Origin: Ascochyta rabiei
Taxonomy: Eukaryota; Ascomycota; Dothideomycetes; Pleosporales; Didymellaceae
DNA: 64,000 bases
Assembly: GCF_004011695.2 (NCBI RefSeq)
Contig: NC_082412.1
Span: forward strand, 1,178,001-1,242,000
Reading direction: 5' to 3'
Made by a program: the position numbers and the translations under genes. Below are positions 57,550 to 64,000 of this stretch, one piece after another; the stretch's first letter is position 1, and each line of letters starts with the position of its first letter. The notes beneath the pieces were generated by a model. The model made no database searches and was not told the DNA's origin. It was given only the letters and a program-made list of their open reading frames with translations.

Positions 57550-60500
57550 ATAAGCTATAAAAAGCGCCTTATAACTTATAGTAGAACTTGCTATAGACCT
57601 TGTCTTAGTACAAGAACTGTAGCTTACCCCTACTTAATAACAACCTTTAGACTACTTAAACACATACTCTGTAAACTACCCCTCCTTTATATAAATCCTA
57701 CCTACACTATAGGACTATAGCATAAGGCCACGCGTTCTAGCCTATATCCTATGTTTAACACTAGTATAAATTACCCTAACAGCAGACTTAAACCCTAACC
57801 TAGACTTTCTAGCTATTATAGTCTAGTAGTCTAGGTTTAACTGTATAATCTATAATATATACAACTAAACAAACATATAAGAAATAATAACAGTAGAAGG
57901 AAAGCTTCTAAATAGCTAAACTCTGCCTAACTTAATCCTGCTAGGGGACTTTAATACATACTACTCTTAGTAGGACCCTATAATAACTACTATAACACTA
58001 AAAGCTAGTAATTTTATTGCCTAGATAGAAAAGTAAAACTTAGAGCTACTAAATAACTTTAGTACAGGCACCTTCTACAGGCTAAACATAAGCAGGGAAA
58101 GTGTTCTAGACCTTACCTTTGCTACACATAGGCTTACAAACTAGATAGAAGACTAGTAAACTCTAGCAGGCATAGGGTTATACTACCTAGGCATCCTGTT
58201 TATAATTACTATGCCTAGAACACAGCTCCCTAATAACCCTACTCTCTAGTTTAACACTAAGAAGGCAGACTAGGACCTATTTTAGAAGGAGCTAGCAAAG
58301 GAATTAGGAAAAAGCTCTGCCCTAAACACTATAAGCCCTAGACACTCTACTAGCACCTCTCTACTCCTTATCTAAGGAGAGGACAGAGAGCTAGAAAAGC
58401 AGCTTAAAGTAATAGGAAAGGAGCTTACTACAGCAATAACAAACACAGCTAAGACTACAATCCTACAAAGCTCTACTAGTGTAAGAAGTAAGCCTTAGTA
58501 GAACCTAGACCTAAAACTACTAAGGACAAACATGCTTAGCAAACAACGCCTCCTATAAAGAGAACTAGCTACTAGCCCTATAACCACATACATATAGAAA
58601 AGGGACTACCTAGTTACTAGAAATAACTACCTATAAATAGTAAAAGCAGCAAAACGCAACTACTAGAATTAATTCCTAGAAAAAGAGGATATAAAATTAA
58701 TCTTTAAGGCATTATCCTATACTAGAACTATAGGTAACTAAAGCATACCTGCTATATAAGGCCCTAGGGGAATAGAGAACTCCTTTTAAGGAAAGTGCTT
58801 AGCGCTAAGAGACACTCTCTTTCCTAAACTACCTGCCTCTTAGCCTATAGAATAGAGGACCTACTAACAAGGTAGCTAGGAATAGCTACCCCTTACTAAA
58901 GAAGAGCTAGAACACGCCTGCTCCTTACAAATCTAAAGTAGCTCCCTAGGACTAGATGTAATAAACTAGGAGATAATTACTACAGTATATAAAGTAGAGA
59001 TAGATATATTCTTCTATGTATTCTCTACACTATTTAACTATAGATACTACCCTTAAATCTAAAAAAGAGTAACAGGAGTTATCCTAAAAAAGCTAAATAA
59101 ACTAGACTATGCAGCCCCTAAAGCCTATAGGGTAATTGCTCTCCTTAGCTACCTAGGCAAAGTTACAGAAAGACTAGTTACTAAACAGCTTAGAATACTA
59201 GCTAAAACAACTACCCTACTACACCCTTTATAACTAGGTAGAAGAGTATAAAAATTAGCTATAGACGCCTCTATACTGCTACTAAACTAAGTATAAGAAT
59301 AAAGGAAACTAAAGCGTATAACAACTACAGTGTTCCTAGACATTAAAGGAGCCTTTAACTACGTCTTACTAGGCTAACTACTTACTATTCTATAACAACT
59401 AAAGCTACCCTACAGCCTAATAGCCTAGATCTAATCCTTTCTCTCTAGACGCTGACTATAACTGTCTTTTAATAGAGAAACAGAAGAATTTAGTAATATA
59501 AACGCTAGAATCCTATAAGGAAGCCCTGTCTTACCTATCCTATTCCTAATATATATTAGACCTCTATTCTAGTTAATTACAAACTACTTACTATCCTACC
59601 TAGACAACCTAGCTATTACAGTATTGTCTACTAGCCTAAAGAAAAACATCTGCCTACTAGAAAGAGATATAGCCAGCCTATTTGTAAAAGGATCTAGCTG
59701 TGTAATACAGTTTAATGCACTAAAAACTAAACTTATCTACTTTACTTTAAGCTAAAAAGCAGAAAACTACACTCTTACCCTACTAGACAGTTCTACTATA
59801 ACACTAAAAAAGACTGTTAAATAGCTAGGAATCTACTTTAATAACAGGCTCTTCTTTAAGGAGTATGCTGCTATAAGGATTAGCTAAGTAAGAAACACCT
59901 TCTATAGAATGTGTAGACTAGTAAACAGCAGTAAAGGCCTTATACCTACTGCCCTTAGATAAATATACCTAGCCTATGTTACTAGCATAGCAGACTATAG
60001 ATGCTAAGTCTTCTAGAAGTAATAAGCTAGGATAGCAAAACAACTATAAGGACTACAGAACCTAGCACTTAGGAAAATCTTAGGCACCTTCTAAACCTTA
60101 CCTATAATTCCCTAAGAGGTAGAGGCAGTACTAGCTCCTCCTATAATAAGGCTAAACACTACAATAAGAAAGTACGCCTTTAGAGCTAGAAAGCTCCTAA
60201 AGAACTACCCTATCTATACTGCTACTACATAGCTAAAATCTACCCTATAAAACACAGACCTAGACTCTAGTATAGAGTAAAGAGAGGTAAACTATACTAG
60301 GCTAAGAATAGGACCTCCTATACAGCTTATGCAAATTACATAGTCTATAGAAAAAGCTATACCTAGTATAAGAGAAGAAAAACTAAAAGACTTCTACTTC
60401 TACCTCTAGAATAAGGCTATTACATACTAAACAGAAATCTTAAAACTACTAAAAGAAGAAGAAGTAAAAGCATATAAAATATAGATGCTATAGAAAGTAG

Positions 60501-61420
60501 GAAGTAATTTACTAGCTATCTACACAGACGCTTCCTCTATAGAGGGAGGCCTAGGGATAGGAGTAGGAATTACAGTCCTAGACTATAACTAAGAGCTAAA
60601 GGAAATCTATACTATAAACTATAATATTAGTAAAGGCTAAATTGTATATAAAAGAGAACTAGAAGAAATAATAAGAGGCTTTAAAATTGCAGCTACTATA
60701 GCTACTACAGGACAGAACGTCTAAGTCTTTACAAATAACTAGGCAGCTATCCTAAGACTAAAAACTCCTTTAAACAAGCTTAGATAAGCTTAGCAAATAT
60801 GCTGTATAAAGGTAGCTAAAACTATTAAAGATAAAGGAGCTACAATAAGCCTTAAATGGACCCCTAGCTACTAAGACATTATAGGAAATAAGAAAGCAGA
60901 CCTTCTAGTAAAAGAAGTAATAAAAAAGAGGCCTACCTCTAACGCTATAAGCATTGCTATAACTAGAATCTAAGTAAAAGCTATTATAAAAGATAAATAG
61001 GTTTATAAACTAGTTACCTATAAAGCTAAAGTAATCCTAAGGAAAGTAGACACCTACGCAGTAAAATACTAGCTAGGACTAACAAACAGGATAAAACTAC
61101 CTAAATATACTAAATAAGAGATAGTAAGTACCTACTACTAACTAAAACTAGGATATAGATATAATAAAGTATACCTTTATAACCTATAGAAGGTAGATAG
61201 TAACAGATGTATCTACAGCCACATATAAATAACTTAACACATCCTACTTAGCTATAGAGAATATAAATAAGTAAGAAAAATAATATAGGATAACCTATAA
61301 GGATAATTACTCTTAATAAACCTACTACTCTACACAACCTAGGGAATTCTAGCTACTCTAGCTTTTATTTTAGACACTAGAATAGGCACCTATAAGTAGT
61401 ACCTACAATAAACAACAGAC
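57550..61420 (+). pseudogene. L2 ORF2: endonuclease, reverse transcriptase, RNase H
   Basis: The endonuclease part is at about 57,570-58,260 (LLGDFNT-like near 57,940). The reverse transcriptase has VFLDIKGAFNYV near 59,330 and SYLDNLAITVL near 59,595 (YxDD with Asp->Asn). RNase H with AIYTDASS begins near 60,515. The Cys-rich end is near 61,200. The domain order is uninterrupted, unlike L1. Stops at Gln/Trp positions occur throughout. Confidence 0.75.
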
Positions 61421-61577
61421 ACCTAAAAAATGCTGTTAACCCCCTAGAGCATAGGCTCTTACTACAGGACTCTAAACCTATATTTACTACCTTTTACAAC
61501 CACGCTCCTTAAATTACTAGAGTAGCTTAACTGCTCTCGTCTTATATAGTCTTAGACTCACACAGGACGTTAAACTT

Positions 61578-61609
<32 letters not shown>
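61578..61609 (+). repeat. AATC-repeat 3' tail of LINE L2
   Basis: About eight copies of the tetramer between the 3' end and the duplication. The corresponding L1 tail (about 26,584-26,603) is AATT repeats. Confidence 0.88.
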
Positions 61610-61610
<1 letters not shown>

Positions 61611-61629
61611 CCTCCTACCCAAACACCAC
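61610..61629 (+). repeat. Right target-site duplication of LINE L2
   Basis: ACCTCCTACCCAAACACCAC, second copy of 55,463-55,482; 16 identical bases, then one mismatch. Confidence 0.88.
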
Positions 61630-63308
61630 CGAAGCGCTCTTCGTCCTAGAAATCGCGAGTCATTACGTCCCACTAGTCCGCAACACGCAAGCCACCAACA
61701 CTTCGTCTCCTCCATGCATACCCGCATCCGCCCCCCTTCTTCCAACCAGACGACCCCATGACCCGGACTCACTGAAAAAAACATATGTATATATGTATAT
61801 ATGTATATATCTACATATCCCTCTCGTATTGCACGCGTGGCGTCGGTGCGTTTTGTCTGGGTGGAAGTGTCTGTCTGACCATCTGTAGTGGTCTGGCGTA
61901 GTGGGATGAGTGGAGATGTAGCGGTCGGCGGGGGTATGAATCCGAAGTAGAAGCGTATGTGCACAGCCGTGCCAGATGGGCACAGGGTGTGTGTGCGAGA
62001 ACGAGTACGAGACTGCAGCAAGAGGGGGCGGAAATGGTAAGTTGATTTGGTGGCGAGCCGTCGTACTGGTACGTACTACGTACGGGATTCAAGACAGATG
62101 TGCGTGGAATCGTCATCGTTCTCTTTTCTATCGCGACATCGCGCTGTGGTGATACGGTGGTGCTAGATACTAGCGCACTTCGTACCAGACGATGCAACGC
62201 ATGGGTAACTCTGGCACTGGGAGCTCGTTCACGCAATGGGACTTTGTATCAGTACCTCGTGCATTCCATGCCGGTCTGCAGAGCAATTGTGCTCCATGCC
62301 CGCGAACTCGCTACTGTAGTACGAGACGAGTACATTGCCGGTTCTCTTCCATGGACTTGCACAAGGTCGAATACTGTCCACCTGTCAGCGCGCGGTGGAG
62401 AAGCAGCGGTCTTCTGGAGCGGGGTTCGGGATTTGCGCAGCGGGGTTCTGAACCTTTGTTTGTCCTTGAGGCTTTCTTTGCGTGTCTGAGATGGGGCACG
62501 GGAGTGGAGAAAGCATAGTGGGAGGCATGAGATGGTTGTGATGAGTAAGTAAGTAACTTGGATACGCCTGCCTCTAGCCCAGCAGAGTGGAGATTGTGTC
62601 TTCCGGGACTCGAAGCAGTTAGTTTTGTGCATGTTGCAGATTGATTGAACATCTCTCTCTCTCTCTCTGCAGGGGGAAGATGGTCTCAACGGTAGGCTGT
62701 CTGGGATAAGGAAGCAAATAGTCCGTGCCGGTAGTAGTTGGGCCACAAAAGTACGCCTCCGCGGTATGAGAGTTATTTGCAGGGAACAGGGTGGAGGAAA
62801 GCGAGTAGTGTAGTGCAAGGTAAGGCGCACGGGAGTACAGCGAGTGGAGGAAAGCGCGATTGTTGCTCGTATATCCTCAATGCAGAAACACACAAGAGCA
62901 GCCGCAACCAGGACACTGACACCTTCAGAAGCAGCGACGTGGGAATGTATTGGTGCCAAATGCCGATCTTCCAAGCTGCACAGCAGCATTAAGTATTATA
63001 CAAATATCAACCCCCAAGCCTCACCCTGAATGTACAATCCCGCCTAAATAGAAAGAAGGACAAGAAGCCTTCGCGAAGCGCGCAAAAGAAGAGGCTAACA
63101 AGCAAGAGATGGGCAATGATGATGTACCGAACCTTTTGAGCCACAGCTGGGCGTCCATGCAACCGCGGGAAATCAAAAACACAAAAGAGATGTCTGCTCA
63201 CCATCGTACCTCGTAAGGAAATGCGCCGCGAGAGGCTGGGTATGTAGGTGAAGTAGTGGGTCCAAGTGTGATGTTGTGGTGTGACGAAGAAAAAGAGGTG
63301 TCGTCGGA
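61630..63308. other. Host intergenic region with microsatellites, no supported gene
   Basis: About 1.7 kb of normal host composition. It contains a TATATG microsatellite at about 61,781-61,815 and a CT run at about 62,651-62,668. Long frames on both strands (for example minus 62,989-62,249) overlap each other, lack domains and have irregular composition, so they are not called. The last few hundred bases probably include the 3' untranslated part of the next gene. Confidence 0.55.
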
Positions 63309-63950
63309 TTATGCTGTCTGGCTGTGCGCAATCCACGCATCATGAGCCTCTCGAAGAACTACAGTGCTGTTAGCAGTTGCTTCGTGCAGGGCGAGCTGTA
63401 ACTTACTCTGCAGAACATGAGCCTGCGAGGTAGAGGACTCGCATGCACACTGCAGCGTCCTGCCGTCAATGAAGTCTAGTACGACGCTGTTGGGAAGCTC
63501 TTGTCGATCCTGATCAGGAGGGTAGGGTGTTTCGAACTCAGTGAGGTGGAAGCGCTTGGTGATTCCCTTCGGGTTCGAGATCGAGGGGCTCAGGACCAGG
63601 TTGCCCAAAGCGTCGATCTCGACGAACCGGCGTTTCCATAGCTGTCTTGTGTTAGCTTGTATCACACTGCCACGGTGTAGCTGACTTACCAGTGTGTCAG
63701 GGAACTGGACGTTGAGGTCGCCAACCTGAACGGACGGCGGCGGTTCCCGCACAGACAACAAGGATGTAGGACGAAGGTCTTGCTCAGGAAGAGCTAGGCT
63801 CGAGGCTGAATTCTTCCATGGCATCGCCGACATGGACGAAGACATGCGCTTGAACAGCTTGCTTGTACGCGAGTCCTTCTTCCCTCCTTTCTTGTCCTCA
63901 CGCTTCTCGTCATCCCCGTCGTGGCTGTGAATCGACTTTGTCTCACTCAT
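63309..63950 (-). CDS. Small PH-like domain protein, three exons, 181 aa
   Basis: The exons are 63,950-63,690, 63,641-63,407 and 63,358-63,309. Both introns are 48 nt with donor GTAAGT, branch GCTAAC and acceptors ACAG and GTAG. Since 48 is a multiple of three and no stop occurs, the unspliced frame looks like a 213-residue protein. Removing the introns restores L88-WKRRFVEID and VLQILREAHDAW. The N-terminus is charged (DDEKREDKKGGKKDSR) and Ser-rich. From residue 88, WKRRFVEIDALGNLVLSPS, KGITKRFHLTEF and ending LREAHDAW resemble a PH-domain fold with its C-terminal helix. If so, lipid or protein binding at a membrane is likely. Family assignment is by pattern only. Confidence 0.72.
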   Translation of the reverse strand: MSETKSIHSHDGDDEKREDKKGGKKDSRTSKLFKRMSSSMSAMPWKNSASSLALPEQDLRPTSLLSVREPPPSVQVGDLNVQFPDTLVSQLHRGSVIQANTRQLWKRRFVEIDALGNLVLSPSISNPKGITKRFHLTEFETPYPPDQDRQELPNSVVLDFIDGRTLQCACESSTSQAHVLQSKLQLALHEATANSTVVLREAHDAWIAHSQTA

Positions 63951-64000
63951 CCGGCGACCAAAGGACCTCCAGCTGCTTTCAGACGAAGACCGAGGAAGCG
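63951..64000. other. Upstream edge of the PH-like gene
   Basis: Only 50 bp upstream of the start codon are in the window; nothing can be said about the promoter. Confidence 0.4.

Larger units (their letters stand above)
55483..61609 (+). mobile_element. LINE L2 (Tad1-type), full length, RIP-damaged
   Basis: Colinear with L1 (1,431-5,457 plus 24,608-26,603) but uninterrupted, about 6.1 kb. The flanking duplication of 16-20 bp and the 3' tail of about eight AATC units show a complete target-primed insertion. L2 carries about 70 bp near 58,735-58,815 that L1 lacks. In-frame TAG/TAA codons are everywhere, so it cannot move on its own. It is the only transposon in the gene-rich half. Confidence 0.93.

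Noticed and set aside
61599..62518. Several overlapping frames of 106-141 codons on both strands
   Set aside because: They overlap one another, include microsatellite sequence and begin in or next to the LINE duplication; no domain or codon pattern supports any of them.
62249..62989. Minus-strand 246-codon frame
   Set aside because: It is long but has irregular composition, spans the CT microsatellite and conflicts with plus-strand frames; likely chance in GC-rich DNA.

Overview
The window looks like a chromosome piece from a filamentous ascomycete, most likely a dothideomycete (inference). The host genes have 48-58 nt introns with a CTAAC branch site close to the acceptor. The transposons are Ty3/gypsy chromoviruses, Ty1/copia, a Tad1-type LINE and pogo/Fot-type DDE transposons. 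Almost all of them carry in-frame TAG/TAA stops of the kind left by repeat-induced point mutation (RIP, CpA->TpA). Two compartments meet sharply at about 48,119.

Positions 1-48,119 are a nested transposon block. Reading insertions from outside in: a pogo-like transposon T2 (right end at 34,894, left part outside the window) holds a minus-strand gypsy element (X, 1-1,409 plus 26,604-26,829) and its relative G2 (26,830-34,122). X is split by LINE L1 (1,410-26,603). L1 is split by chromovirus O (5,458-24,602), and O is split twice: by a copia element (10,097-15,370) and, in its 3' LTR, by chromovirus I (17,831-24,570). Beside this stack lies a second copy of T (T1, 35,117-48,119), split by gypsy G3 (35,480-42,617) and by pogo-type P1 (44,313-48,041), which is itself split by its relative P2 (45,019-46,881). 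Target-site duplications could be read for nearly every insertion. Only 34,895-35,116 looks like host DNA inside the block.

Positions 48,120-55,462 are a compact host gene stretch: a Q/P-rich protein of unknown function, the diphthamide-pathway WD40 enzyme DPH7 (minus), a divergently transcribed protein with an F-box-like N-terminal motif, and a geranylgeranyl diphosphate synthase with a Ser-His/Ser-Gln repeat. A second RIP-damaged LINE copy (L2, 55,483-61,609), flanked by a 16-20 bp duplication, sits about 220 bp after the synthase stop codon. Beyond it are about 1.7 kb without a convincing gene and then a minus-strand gene for a small PH-like protein with two introns.

The least expected content is antisense coding sequence between pol and the 3' LTR in all three gypsy families. 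In O it can be followed as a long cysteine-rich frame broken only by RIP-type stops. In I it is a smaller frame tail-to-tail with pol. In G2/G3 it contains intron-like segments. All coordinates and frames were read by eye; no alignments were run.
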